Shown: positions 11,724 to 25,899 of the stretch, piece after piece | Position numbering within the stretch: the stretch's first letter is position 1 | Layout: each line of letters starts with the position of its first letter | Assembly (NCBI GenBank): GCA_003255065.1 | Contig: QAOA01001300.1 | Span: 1,378,993 to 1,442,992 of the forward strand | Length of the DNA stretch: 64,000 bases | Reading direction: 5' to 3' | Origin: Cercis canadensis | Taxonomy: Eukaryota; Streptophyta; Magnoliopsida; Fabales; Fabaceae | Notes under the pieces: model-generated | The model's database searches: none | What the model saw: only the letters and a program-made list of their open reading frames with translations | What the model was told of the DNA's origin: nothing | Position numbers and translations under genes: made by a program

Positions 11724-14700
11724 CTATTGTGTAGCGCGAGGCCTCCTGCATCGCTTAAATGGCTTGAAGACCTTGACTAAGTGCTTGGACAAGGGTGTTT
11801 TGGGTACTGGAATAAATTTTCCAACTATAGCAAGAGGCCAACTGCAGTTGGAAGGCAAAAGCTGTTGGTCAGGACCAAAATAGACAATTTTCTAGACTCG
11901 AGCAACTTGCACATGGAAATTTGAAGTTTGTTTATGCAAGAACATGATATACTCCTAACAATGTGATCATCAAACTCTAATGCAAATGAGTGAACTCACC
12001 TGATAATCCCGATGATAATAGAAACTAGCCATAGCTTCCAATCAAGCCTCACTGTTGTGGTGAACTTTCCAAGGAACTCGATGATGAGTATCTAACAGTT
12101 AGGGGGAGAGTTAGTAATGCATGTAAAATGTCAACTAAAAAAAAACAAATAACAAGTTACAACTACAAGTGGATTGCCTACTTACCTGAAGAATGAAGGT
12201 CATTCCAACAATCCCCATGAAGAGGTAGTTCTTTGTCACTCCCCGGAAGACATTCATTTCTTCTGGTTTCCGAGCATTGAACTCATTGAATATCTGTATG
12301 TTGGTTAAAATTTTCTAATAAGAATTGGATCAATTAAGAATGAATAATAACAAATTCTTACTAGTGTAAAGTTAAAGAGACAAAACTACAGAGTTCTCTC
12401 TTTGACACTAGAACTGGCCCAACATTTCATATCTATAAAATAAATATCCACTTACTTGGCAGAAGACGAATGCATTGAATATCAAAGTGTTCTTCACTTC
12501 ATAGACATGTTCCGTAGATCCATAAGAATGCAAAATACTGCTGCCACCGAAATTAAGAACAAGGAGAAGAGTAACTTGATATAAAGCCTGCAATGACAAG
12601 TAAAAGATCATTAGACAACAAGACCCTGAAAGCCTTATGTTCACAATTCTATGATGATCTAACAAGTCTCTCCATGGAATTAACTAAATTTTTACCTGTA
12701 TGATCAAGTTCCTCCACATGATATTTGTTATAAGAGGTTCCCTGAAAGCCAAACATAGGATCAGTGAACATGTGTTTTGCACTGTTAGTTTGAAGACCCA
12801 GTCAAGCATATATAGCTTTGTAGGTCCCTTTAGAGTTAGAGAGACACAATGACCATTTTAAATTCGGTTAACGTAAGTATTGAAACTAGCAAAAAGTAAT
12901 CACATATAGATAAGAGTAAAACATAAAAGTAGAAAGATCCGACAGACTTTGTTTGAGAATGTGAAGATGAAAAGTACATTTCACTCCAAATAAACACAAA
13001 GACACAAGACACAGAGACTTGGGATTACTTCGTTTCCACTCATTTTCGAAGCTCTTGAAATAGAGAGTTTCAGGCTTCATGGGAGAGCACTATGTTTGCT
13101 GGGAAGCGGAGTATTTGATTGGAATGGAATGCAAAGTTTTTCTCTCAACACGTTTTTACCTTTACAACGTTTATTGATAGGATTGTTTCCTTGACTTCAT
13201 TGTGGGTTAAAGTAATAGGTTCCGACAGTTCTTTGATCTAATGTATCCTTTTCTGTTTCTTTTTTATAGCTACTTGTCTTGTATGAGTATGTCTAATCTA
13301 CTGCCTATGTATTTTCCTTTCTTACGAAATCATCTTCTTTTGTTGGAAAACAAAAAAGAACTAAGGCAACTGAGTACTAGTCAATTCAGAAATGCAATTA
13401 AAATAATTAGAAGTGGCTAGAAATCCCTAGCGACACCAAAAATAGCCCTGAACAAAAGCACAAGATCTTATATCTTTTCTTCCAGATATACATATTGTGC
13501 AGATCTTCTTTTTTTTTTTTTTTTAGTATCAATTATACATAAATAGAAACTGAAAATAGCGTCATATATACAATGGGAAAAAAAAGGGTCTGCAATAAAC
13601 AAACACCATGCTATATGTCTAAACCATGTTCTAAACCATTTAACACAGCACCAACAGCAAGTGAGAGATATATCCAAAACATATAAATTTGAAGTATTAG
13701 CTTAGTGTTATGTGCATATGCGTTTAAATGTCAGCTGTGTGTAACTTTTAACCATACTAAAAAAATACATATTATGCTGCCTATTCTGAGAGCCAAACAA
13801 TCCAAACCTTCGGCCAACTGGTGATCTGCGCATAAGGCTGTCTGTTGGAGGTTCAGTAGCCAGTGCGAGGGCCCCAAGTGTGTCCATGATAAGGTTGACC
13901 CATAAAAGCTGTACCAAGAGCATATGCCTCAGAAATTAATGCATACGTGTTTTCCTTGTTTAGTTATAAATCAGTCCTACTGCAACTTAAATATCAACTT
14001 TTGTTTTTGAGGTCATACATCATACATGAAATTCTAAACCAGAAATATATCAATGGATGTAGCAAAACCAGAATTCATGATAAAAATAGTCAATAAATAA
14101 TTATTTAAACTACACTTCTAAACAGATGAGAGTTTTTTCTTTTTTGGGCTCGACCTAACCAAATAAGAGTTGACTGCTACTTTTTCTACACATTGGATGC
14201 TGATACCACTTGTGCTTCTTCCCTTGAGACAGACTCAACTCACTCAAGTAGATCAAGCTAATTTGTTTTCCTACATTTGTTATTTTTATGTAGGTCAATG
14301 TACTAGAATCAGGAAATTGTCTCATCAGATGGACACGTGCAACTCTGAAGTGAGGAATTGATTTTTTGGTCCCAATATCTATGTTGAGACATCAATAATG
14401 TCATGGGCTAAAAGTCTTGGTAAAATTCCAAAATTTTATTGCTTACTCTTCACCCCGACTTCTTGTATCAGGTTTTAACACTAACTGTAATTTGACGAAT
14501 GCTTGTAATTGAAAGTATTGAATTACAGGAGAGAAGAGACAGGGGAGACCTGCACTGCATTTAAAGGAACATCACCAGAGGATACTGATGCCACGACATT
14601 TATTACAAGAGCTGCAACATTGACAGTGAGCTGGAACTGGATAAATTTCTGAATATTTGCATATACAGAACGGCCCCAGCGAACAACCTACATGAAGAAC

Positions 14701-17700
14701 AAAGTAGACATCTTAGACAATTTACAGATTGGACCAATCAACTCAAGACTTGTGTCTCAGAGTGAAATAAATCTCTTCTCAAACCCAAATGAAGTGAAAA
14801 CCTAGGCCATACCGACTACACCTGCCAAGTTGGCACGTCTCTTGAGCATGGCAAATTTTAGTCAATTGTTTATATACGGAAAGGTTAAAAGATTTTGTAA
14901 TTATTAAAATTTGAGCTGGAGAACAATGGGAAGAAAAACAATAGCTTGAGCATGAGTTAAAGCACCAGGCACAAACAGGGAAAAACAAATGAGGAAAAAG
15001 AAGGGAAGAAAAAGGACTACATAATATATGCTCATCTGAATAGATAACATGGTTACCTTTACTACAGATGCAAAGTTATCATCCAGGATTATAATATCCG
15101 AGCTTTCTTTTGCAACTTCAGTTCCTTGAATGCCCATAGAAAGACCAATATCTGCCTAAAATACAAAATAGTAAAACAAAATATCAACTATAACAAGGAA
15201 AATATTACAACAAAGGAGTGTGCAACATAATACCTCAATCAAATAAAAGGAGACACAAGAGGAACAAAAAAGAATTTCATATAATCAAGGTTGCCTCTAT
15301 GCTTAACCACACGACAATGTGCTAGAAATGCATCAACTTTATTAGACACTCAGTGAGCGTTACATATATATATATATATATATTTATTTTCCAACCATGT
15401 TTGAGCTAAAAGAGGAGGGGTGGGGGGCTCATAAAGTTGACTTTCATTTATGCAGGCGTTCATTTCAACAATTGCAATTGCAACAGCTGGATCATGCTTA
15501 CATGAACACATTTGAGCAGCTGCATAAAAATATTGGAACAACTACATGTCTGTGCATAGACCGCTTCTAGTAAGAAAGTTTTCTGGTCAAGTGAATCAGT
15601 TATAGAGGCTCCAAAATATACTAATGAAATATGTGCTACAGAAACATATATATTTTACTTTTTATTGATTGTTCTTAAAAATTTACTTAAAATAAAAATT
15701 CATAGGAATATCAAACCTCAAAACTGTACATCCAATGAATATGACATACCTCATGAAGTGCAGGAGCATCATTGGTGCCATCTCCAGTGACAGCAACTAC
15801 GTCACCTCCTTTACGTAATGCTTGCACAAGCAAAAGCTTATCATTAGGAGAAGACCTTCCCATCACCTATAAAAAATTATGCAAATCATAGTTAGAATGT
15901 ACTTTATCCAACGGAGGCATGTAATGGATAGCACGTAATTATAAGGATAGACAACATTCCTTTATTGAATATTATTTTCAGGATGCAATTTTCCTATATC
16001 AAATATTTGCAGCTAATGCATATACCAAAAAAAACAAAAATAAAAATAAAAAAAAGTCAGAATGGAAGAACCTTACCGTTATTTTCTTAGCAATTTGCTC
16101 CCTTTCTTTTTCAGATAAGGCACGGAATGTTTTTCCTTCAATTACGTTTGGCTCCACAGCATCTTCAACTGAAACAAGTATCCCACACTCCAAAGCTATT
16201 GCCTTTGCCGTTTGAATATTGTCCCCAGTAACCATGCGTACCTATCGTTGACAATGCACACTTTTTTATTGGTTTCCCTTTATTACATATAGGGTTAACC
16301 CTTATGGTATTTAAAATCTCAAAAATAAATGGACAAATCTTTATTACATTCTAAAATTTTCATTAACTAGTTTCACATTAGATCACAATTCAAATAGGAA
16401 GATATCAAGTCCATGAATCAATACTAGAACAATAGTAATCGAACAAAAACATGATGAGTTACCTTAACACCAGCTTCTGTGCATAATTTCACTGCATCTT
16501 TGACACCAGGGCGACAGGGATCCTGAAGATATAGATCGTTATTATCTTCATGTATTTTCAAATATAGTCATTTAAAAGGTAATGAACAATCACATTTTCA
16601 ATGAGCTAGCTAAATTACATAAGCAAGGGCTTGTGTGTATTTTCTACAATAGTACTTGATTTCTATAAAAGGATACAAGTCTCAGAAAACCTTCAAATCA
16701 AGCAAAGAGGTAAATCATGGATATTGTTGTATATATAATTTTAAATAAATTACATGGATTTTGTTTTCAATAAAACTCAAATAAATTACTTGATGCAGTC
16801 ATTGCCATGTATCAAAATCACACTATAAATTTCTAAATTGTGCATATTTGCTTCAATTTTGTACAGATTTTCACAATGTGTGTATTTTTTTAACTAAATA
16901 GTGTAAAGAATTTCAATTTTTGTACTGCAATAAAGAATATTTTAAAGCTCATAATTTGCAGTCCTTATTCCATAAAAATAATATTAGAATATAGATCATA
17001 TAAAAGAATATAGACATCAGTATTATTGATAAGAATACAGCACTTATTGCCCTATTATACATACAATAGAAAGTTATGGAACACAAAGAAATTACAACAA
17101 ATTTAATGCAAAATAACAGGAAAATATACTGTTGAACTTTACCTTAATACCAACAATAGCAAGCAAAACAAGCTCTTGTTCGGGTAAGGACCACTGGGCC
17201 AAATCATCCTCGTCAGAGGGAACTTTGTCCAATTCATATGATCTGTATGCAATGGCAACACATCGCAAGCTGCTAGCAGCCATATCATCAATAGCTGTCT
17301 TAAAAAATTCCTACAAAAGGGTTTTAAAGAAATATTACCCAATTATCTATGAAAATACTGAAAGGATTGTTAATTGTTTTCAGTTGCTATATATATTATT
17401 GAAGGAATTATCTGCTGCCGTATTACTCACACATGTAACTGCCACATATTTAACATTATAATAACTCCAAACAACATTATAACTACTACATAGAGCAATT
17501 TAATAGCAGCATTATTAGCACTGTCCCCGACCCATTTAAATTTTGGGCTTGGCCCATATAAATCAGGTTGAGGCTTCAATTTTTATGCCCGTTTAAAAAT
17601 CATGTTCCTTTTCGACTTTTTTTTCCTTTTTTTTAATTAAAATTTTGTTTTAAAAATACTATTTAATCCAAAAATAGTAAAATAATAATCAGGCCGCCCC

Positions 17701-20700
17701 ATTTATATATACTATATAGGGCTTATAGGGCCAAAATCAAACCTCAAAAATTAAGCCCAATTAAAAATCGGGCTTTTGGCCCAACCCAATATGACAATAG
17801 CATTATCCCACAGGTTTTTTAATGGCTTAATTGCAATTTTGGTCCCCCTATTTTAACCACTTAAACGTTTTGGTCTCCCTTCTTTAAAAATGAACTATTG
17901 AATTCTTCTATATTCATAAAATGTACAAGTTTAGTCCATTTATCTTTAAGTCAAAATTATTAGGTTTATTTCAAGATGTAAATTTCTCTGATTCATAATC
18001 CCACCGTTCAGATTGAAGGGCTACATCTTTGAACCTTCTCACTAAATTTGAGCTCGATCTAACGGTGAAACTCAGCCCAAAATACCAAAACCATAAGTTT
18101 TCATCTAACCAAAAATTTAGGCTTATTCACCGTTAGATCAAGCTAAAATTTAATTGAAAGATTCACAAGACATAGCTCTTCAATCTGAACGGTGAGATTA
18201 TGAATCAGAGAACTTTACACCTTAAAATAAACCTAAGAATTTTGACTTAAAGATAAATGGATTAAACTTGTACATTTTATTAATATAGAGGGACTCAATA
18301 GTTCATTTTTAAAGAAGGAGGACCAAAATGTTCAAGTAGTTAAAATAGGGGGACCAAAATTGCAATTAAGCCTTTTTTAATTCATGTTAGTTATCAACCA
18401 AAACAAAAAGTTCTTTTTTATTCCCCTTTCCAGCAATTGTTCACTGCAATGATTTTCATTCCCTCATTAAACTTTCTAGGACGAATTCTTTACTAGGAAG
18501 CTGCTGTTCCTACCTTATCTTCTTCAACAGATTGTAAAGAACCACTTGAATCAACATATTGTGTACATGCGCCTAGAACTATCTCTGCAGCTCCTTTCCA
18601 ATGAATGTGTACTCCAGAGTCCGCCTGCCATAAAAATTAAAAGCAGTAGTAGCTGATTAGTGTAGAGATTATGGAAAACTCAAATCAATGAATTAATAAA
18701 AAGTATATGTAGTCTGTGTACGAAATATGATTTTAAAATACCAATATAAATTGCACTCGCTTCTGTAAATTGATTTAGTTCACAAGTACAAGTGAAAAAA
18801 AGAAGCACATGGAAAAAAAAAAAAACAAAAGAAAACAAACGAACAAATTTCAACTTACACCTATGTCTAATAATATTTACAAAATACAAGGAATGAAGGG
18901 ATGAATCAGAAAATGTTTTTATCAAATGATTACCAGCTTCAGTGCAACACCACCTCGCTTTTTCTCAGAATTGAAGGGGAAGACATGGAGAACTGTCGAT
19001 TTTGATCTGGTAAGATCGAAATTCATTCCCAACTACATGTAGATTCAGTAAATAAGTTCAGCTGGAAAAGAATACATTAAAAGAGGTAGGGGCAAGAAAA
19101 GAAATAAGAAACAGAAAAAGGAAGAAAAATACAGATATGTTAGCAAGGGTACCTTGACAGCCCAAGAAAGGATTGCCTTTTCTGTTGGAGATCCTGAAAC
19201 CTCCGCCTCTTCACCATCCTACCAAAGCAAATGCAGTCAAAGAGAGAATGTTATGCTTACTGGATATTTTAAACCATGATTCAGAAAATATTTGGAAAAA
19301 AAAAACACATTTGTAATAGTTAAAGTAGGACAAGAACACAGTGAATAAAGAAACTATCAGTTTGTATGTAACAAATTTTCACTATTAAGACCATTGCAGT
19401 CTCCTGACTGTTCACTACATCATAATCTTAATCATTCTAGTACTTCAGAATTAACAATTATTAACATTAGAAAACCATAAGTAGAGGGATCCCAAGAAAA
19501 GTTTCCCTAATAATTATCCTCCATGCATATAAACTACTTCTGAAAACCACTAGATTTTTTGGATCTCCTAACAGATAAATTAACATATATATGCATGCAT
19601 GCCATATGTATGTGTTTCTGTGTGTGTGCTTGTGTCTGTATGCATTTATCTGTTTGACGAATCACAGAATACTGTTTCTCTTATACAGTAACTCCAATCA
19701 ACAAAACCTTGAGAAACTGTTAGCATTAAGGTCATGAAGATATCTATGAATTGCTTTAGCACTATAAGTCACAACATAAAAGGACACACTATTATTGTTA
19801 AAAGAAAGTAGAAAGGCAAACCTTAGGCACAAAAACATTTCCAGTGGTATTCTGTGCAATGCCCTCATTTATCAGGGATAGAACTTCTTGGTGCAACTGC
19901 GAAGAGTCATCTGGTGGATTTATTTTCTTCCTCCCAACATATGCCTCAACTACAGTCATCTGTAATTCCATAAAATAAAATTACTAATAAATCCTGATCA
20001 AAGGATTCTAAATAATATGAAGAAAATGCAGACATCTGGGAGTAAGGTAGAATAAACTCATAGCTTTCTAACAAATTGTAAAACCTATTAGATAGACTAT
20101 GGCTAATACAGGAACTGGACAATTTGTATGTATAACAATGGGTTTCAGACAATGGAAGCATTCATTGAACTCCTAATCTGTTCTGAGTACTGTCTCTCTC
20201 TCTCTCTGAATTTTCCAGGTTAGCAATTAATAAACAATATAGCATTTCATCTATTAACAAAAATGGAAAGTAACCACTTCGCTTCATCATCAATCCAAGA
20301 AAACTCTGCAGTTTTCATCTTTATCAACTTATATTGTTTGGATGTCTTAAAACTATAAAAAAAATTACGAAAATATAGGGTGCCACAATTATACGAATTT
20401 TTTTGGAATGGAACAACAACAAACATTATAAAGCCAAAACCGCCTTGACTTAAAGAGAAAGTGAGCTGCTTCATATAAACTCAAAAATCTTCTCTTCAAT
20501 TATTGGCATTTTTAGGACCCTTATTCATCTCACAAATGAAGATACGGTTCATATATTCAATGGGAAAGAACCAAAAAAAAAATTTAATATCTTAGTCAAG
20601 CCTACATTTAGAATAAGAGAAGTTTTTTTTGAAAAAAATGAAAGTTCCCTGCTACATACAGAATGTGAAAAACACGTGAGGCTCCATTAAAGATAAATAC

Positions 20701-23700
20701 TAAATACTCATATATGGCTAGAACTCCTTTTGAATTATCCAAGCCTCCTAGTGTGCAACCCACCTGATTTAAGGTCAATGTTCCTGTCTTATCACTACAA
20801 ATTGTTGTTGCAGAACCCATAGTTTCACAGGCAGACAGCCTTCGTACCTGCACATCTCTGATTGTTAGAGAAAGACGTTTTAAAACTAAAAATTGACATA
20901 AAAGAACTACAAAACTGTAAGTGTTTTGGCGAAGAATAAAACAATACATACCAAGGCTTTGTCTGCCATCATTTTCCGCATTGAGTATGCCAGACTGTCA
21001 AGAGAGCAAAATAGAGAGAAAATTACGAAGATTACACCAAAACAACAATATCAGAGGCCTAGTATTGGCTAAATCCTTTTTAGAGGAAAGAAATAAGTTG
21101 GCAACTCATACTTACGTTAAGGTCACAGCCAAAGGAAGACCTTCAGGCACTGCAACAACCACAATCGTGACCTGTATGGCTCTATATTTAGTCAAGAAAC
21201 TATTATGAAAGAGAAAAGAAGAAGGGATAGGTGTGTAAAGCATAATCCATAAATTGCACTTACTGCAATGGTAAAAATTTTGATGACCCCATCTACTGCA
21301 GTGCTCACACTAGTCTTGCCAGCAGTAAACTGGACAGCTCCATCTGAATCTTTTGTATGGCCAGAAAAATATCTACAATTCCAAATCACATCATAGCAAA
21401 TGAGATGGCAGAGTCTGTGTTAGTGAGTTCTAGATTACGAAAGAAAACTAAATCAGCTTACCTGCCCAAGAGGACCACAAGCACACAAACAGCCACCGAA
21501 AGCCCAACTATGCCAATAAAAGTCGCAACTCCATTCAAACGTACCTATCACAAATGACCAAGAATGAGCTAATGTTTCACACATAAATTCTATAAGGTAC
21601 TAGCCAAGCAGTGGCCTTTTCTGTCCTTTTTTTGGATGGGATAGGGTGAACCTGTAAAGGTGTCTCTTCTCCTGTATCCTCTGATATACTTGCCATCAGC
21701 AATCCCCACTCAGTATTGATACCAACACCAGTAACCTACAGATAATAGTATACTATACGGTTTAATGGTGGTATGAGAATTCCAATAAATTTAGTTTCAT
21801 GAACTTCAAAACCGCAAGAATCATAATCAAAAGGGAAGGATTATTCAACACACTTTTGCACAGAGCAAAATATTCATTAACGACCATGAACAACAGAACC
21901 ACAATAAAATTTTCAATAAATCATTACAAAAAGGATCAAATGCATTGCATTATAAACACAGCAAAAAAATTTACAACTACTAATAATTAAAGCAATAAAC
22001 TATCTCCGTGAGACAATCAAAACCCATATGAAGACAAATTGCATTTACATTTAGGTCATCCAATTCAAAAAAATTCAATTGATTAAATTAATCAATGTAA
22101 CTTAGACAGCCATCTTGTAGGCCAGTACAAAGATTATCATTATATTGTTTCAGTATCATATTTTAGCACAAGAAAATAGGATATCATATTTTACCAGCAT
22201 GGAACCAACTCCATCTGCTACTTTGCAACCAGACATCAAAAAGGGTGTTTTCTGATCCTTGTGAACCTGCAGAACACTCATTGCTTAAGAACCATAACAA
22301 TTAAAATCAATAATTAGGTCCATAGAAGGTGTAAACAACTTACAATCTTGCTTTCACCAGTCATACTGGATTCATCGATGGCAAATGAATGACCATTGAT
22401 TAAAACTCCATCAGCAGGAACCTGAGTACACACACACAGGAATTAATGTACACAGAAATCAATTCCATTTCCAGTTAAACAAACTCAAACAATACGTGAA
22501 CTCACCTGATCTCCTATTTTAAGAGGTACAAGATCACCAACAACAATATCAAATATTGATATGTTAACTGTTCTGCCACCTCTAATAACCTGTACATCAG
22601 TTCAAAGCTATATGATCAATTTAGCTACCCAACGATGAGTTATATCGTGTAATAGAAGACTACACACCTCCAATTGTATATTTTGTTTTTCTGCATTCAA
22701 ATTCTGAAACTGAAGAGATTGTCGATAATCACTGACAGCTGGCAGCCAAAAAGGCAAAGGGACAAATTACAGTTAGTCCTAAAGAATAAAAGCTGATGCA
22801 AATATGTTCAATTTTTTTATTAATTTCCTTTTTTATCTGAGATTAAATTTAATGCTTATTCATTCAAAAAAGAAAAACAAAAGAAACGATTAAATCCAAT
22901 ACCTGTAACTATAATGACAAGAAAAACTGCAAAAGCGATGCTGCCCCCATCATACCATCCTTCTTCCAAACCCTAGCAATTAAAAATCAGGGAAAGGATA
23001 AGTCTTACTGTGAAAGAAACAGGAATACATTCCTATGACCAGGACAATCAAGACAAAGTTTCATGAAGAAACGGGTGCACAGAGAGAGGGATGAAAGGGA
23101 CCCCAAAACAAACAGATAAAGTGCTCAAGTAGAATTTTGTAATCCCAACTTGTGCATCCATCTGACACTAACAGCTTGCGGAGAACTAGTTTATTCATTT
23201 AGAGGATATTTTATAAGCATCAAATGAAAACCAATTTTTTCTTTAAGAAAGTCTTTCAATGGACGTGCAATCCTCTTAATTGTATTGTATTAGTAATTTG
23301 TTCTTCTCCTATATTACTATTTCTAGTTTCTTTCCCCACATTATGGCTCACTTTTCTGAATTTTGAAGTAACAATTCGGCTTGTAAAAGAAAGTTGTTTA
23401 TGGACAAGACTGGGTCAAATACATTGATCTTAAAATTTTCTTTTAAATCTAATAATTATCAAGAGAGACAAAAGCCTCAGGTAGCATACATGATAAACGT
23501 AAAGCAAATCTGCCAGGAACCTAAATTTTTACATGAGGAAACTTTGTATCCTTCTACAAAACCAGACAATAATAAACAATGCCTAATTTACTATTATGAT
23601 GGATGACAAATAGCAGAGCAAATATGGGTGCCAAGCACACCTCTGTTTTTATTCCAAGTGCCAATGACACTGCAGCAGCTATAATCAATATGATAAGGGT

Positions 23701-25899
23701 CAGATCTTGCCAAGCTTCCCATAGAAACCTCTGTAAAAACAACCACAAAGAATTAATACCCTCATGGAAACAAAATCATCAATTGTAATTTAAAAAGTTA
23801 CAGTGATCAAAGGAATATACCAAGAAACTTCTGCCCTTTTTCCGAGGATATGTATTGGATCCAAATGCATTTTTTCGTTTTACTAAATCATCATCATTTC
23901 CACTAATTCCTTTCTCGGGGTTTGACTTTAGTAAACTTGATAGGCCTTTAACCTGAAAAAGTTACCATTAGTTATACTAGCACTGTCAATCCTTGGAACA
24001 TCTGTATAAGCAACCAAAATTTATGTTTCAAGTAGACTTGCCCCTCCATATTGCTGTAAAGCAGAAACATTCTGATCCTTAGACATTGAAACAAGTTGTT
24101 CAAGTCCGACAGAATAGTCACCAACTGGAGTTGGGGGTGCTAATGCTGAACTTATCACTGGATAATTCAATATATGGTTAGAGAATCGTAATAAGTAATT
24201 AAAAAAGCCAATAACAATTCAAAATGCATAGCCCTCAATCACATGTAGTAATATGAATTTAGAGTTATAAAGATAAACAACAAAACAAAGTTATACTCCT
24301 GATCAGCGAATACCTTATAACAACATCAAGAATCTACAAATCAGAAAACTCTAACCACATAATATTCCAAACCATTTTTCTTACTATTCTCATCAATATG
24401 CAACTTTGTTAATTACTTGTTACAGTGGTAGCAGAATAATAATTAGAACACTTATTTCTTTCATAGCTCTTGGTATACAAAACTGACAGTCATCAGAGTC
24501 AAACTTTTTTTTTGCAAAAAGAAAATAGCCATTTGGATGATGTGATTTATAAGAAAGAAAGTATACCTAGTTCCCGTTCTCCAGCCAATCTGAAAAGCAA
24601 TGCTGCCTAATAGAACAACTAATCATCGATTAGAAAAGAACAAGATGGATAAAAACACTATGGAAACATGTTTTCCAGATTCAGAAACATTACTCTTATG
24701 ACTTGTGCATGGGCTCTGATCAAGCTTTTTTTTTCCTCTTTCTCCTCTTCTCTTTTCAAGTCCAAAGTATACCTAAATCGACGGGAAGCATTGAGCACTA
24801 GTGCTGCTTGCTGCAAACAAGTGAAACTTCAGTTAAAATGCATCGCCAAAAGCACATTACTATTATTCCTTGTTAAACTTACAGTAATTAAACATGGCCA
24901 GTGAAAAAAACAACGATAACACTGGCATAGATCAATGAAATAATAGTGAAAAACTCACAAAGTATAGTATAAAGTGGTTCTCATGAGCCAAATCATGTGG
25001 AGATCCTTTATCTACAGAAATATCCCTTTTAGAATAGAGGGAGCACTAGCACACTACTTAGGCAAGTGTCATAAATGCTTTTAGAAATGAATCAGTACAT
25101 TTAACGAGGTTACCAATTAACAACATTTTTTTGGGACGAAATTGGCAATTACATATTCTGGATGGAAGCAAAATACGTTTGATGTTTTTATTTGAAAACC
25201 TCCCGTTCTCTCCATTTATGCAATAGCTAACATCTATCTTTTCCACCAAAGCCTCAGAATCTGACTGTAATAGCTTCCTTCTGCAGCTCTGCTATGTCCT
25301 TATGTAATACCAATTACACCTATACTTGAGGCATAAGCAGGTTTTCGTGTTCCGATACAATCCTTTTACATAGTCTTCTTGGAAATATTAAACACGCATA
25401 CTATTTTATCAAAATACACAATATCAATTCTTATGGCTCTGAGATTGCAACGAAGCATCCAGAGATCGCATTTTCAAATAAAACTCAAATTGCACAGATC
25501 AGGTCTCATGCATTAAGTTGCTCACTAAATTAACAAATGCATTACGTCTCATTCAATAATGCTGTATTTGACAATGTGCATTCCGTGCAATGCACATTGA
25601 TAAGTACATAAAATATAGGCATATAATGTGTTTGTATATAAGCCTAAAAGAGAAAGGAGAATGGGGAAGTAAATAATGCTTACTCTCCAACGCCTGAGGG
25701 TCTCATGAGGTGCATTTTTGGTGTGTGCAATGTCAAAAGGATCGTCAGGATCCTCAAGCATGTCATCGTCAACGTCATCGATAGGACGATTTTGAATGTT
25801 GGAGGCAGGGACGGCCTCAGGGTCGTCATTTTGCCTGGCGATGGTGACCGTGAGTAGGCCATTGGAAGAAGACGTTGAACCCCGCGAGGTGGAGGTCAT
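11724..25899 (-). CDS. ACA9: Autoinhibited plasma-membrane Ca2+-ATPase (P-type IIB), ACA9-like
   Basis: Thirty-three coding exons sum to 3303 nt (1100 aa) with all phases matching, in order: 25684-25899, 24694-24810, 24567-24606, 24042-24157, 23821-23952, 23641-23730, 22903-22972, 22668-22738, 22506-22589, 22344-22421, 22195-22266, 21652-21735, 21462-21544, 21264-21372, 21116-21171, 20952-20994, 20764-20847, 19822-19959, 19153-19218, 18934-19032, 18514-18624, 17143-17310, 16463-16522, 16077-16241, 15750-15866, 15057-15155, 14550-14687, 13808-13908, 12696-12741, 12456-12587, 12186-12293, 12000-12091, 11724-11841. The N-terminal calmodulin-binding segment [18 protein letters not shown] starts near residue 70. 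The Ca-site motif VPEGL is near 462, the phosphorylated Asp in SDKTGTLT is residue 506, and the hinge TGDGTNDAP starts near 811. These show a complete IIB pump that moves Ca2+ out of the cytosol using ATP. KEFF...[22 protein letters not shown] and the ...TSSSNGLLT... N-terminus point to ACA9, a pollen pump in Arabidopsis, rather than ACA8/10. Intron 4 uses a GC donor. Confidence 0.95.
15362..15382. repeat. (TA)n microsatellite
   Basis: About ten TA units lie in an intron of the ACA9-type gene, between the exons at 15155 and 15750. Confidence 0.9.
17516..17798. mobile_element. Possible hAT-like MITE in an ACA9 intron
   Basis: This 283-bp stretch has inverted GGGCTTGGCCC / GGGCTTTTGGCCC words and is flanked by exact 8-bp copies of AGCATTAT (17508-17515 and 17799-17806). 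Eight-base duplications fit hAT elements. The extreme termini (TAGCACTGTC versus the complement ATTGTCAT) match only loosely, so this is a moderate call. Confidence 0.5.
17824..18372. mobile_element. Foldback MITE, Mutator-like, copy 1
   Basis: The 549-bp element is a nearly perfect palindrome with arms of about 270 bp. It begins GGCTTAATTGCAATTTTGGT and ends with the complement. The 9-bp target duplication TTTTTTAAT is exact (17815-17823 and 18373-18381). It lies in the ACA9 intron between exons 17143-17310 and 18514-18624, only 17 bp from the end of the preceding candidate hAT MITE. A second copy is at 28520-29069. No transposase is encoded. Confidence 0.9.

Noticed and set aside
24668..24904. 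78-codon frame on + strand
   Set aside because: Antisense shadow of ACA9 exon 24694-24810 on the minus strand.
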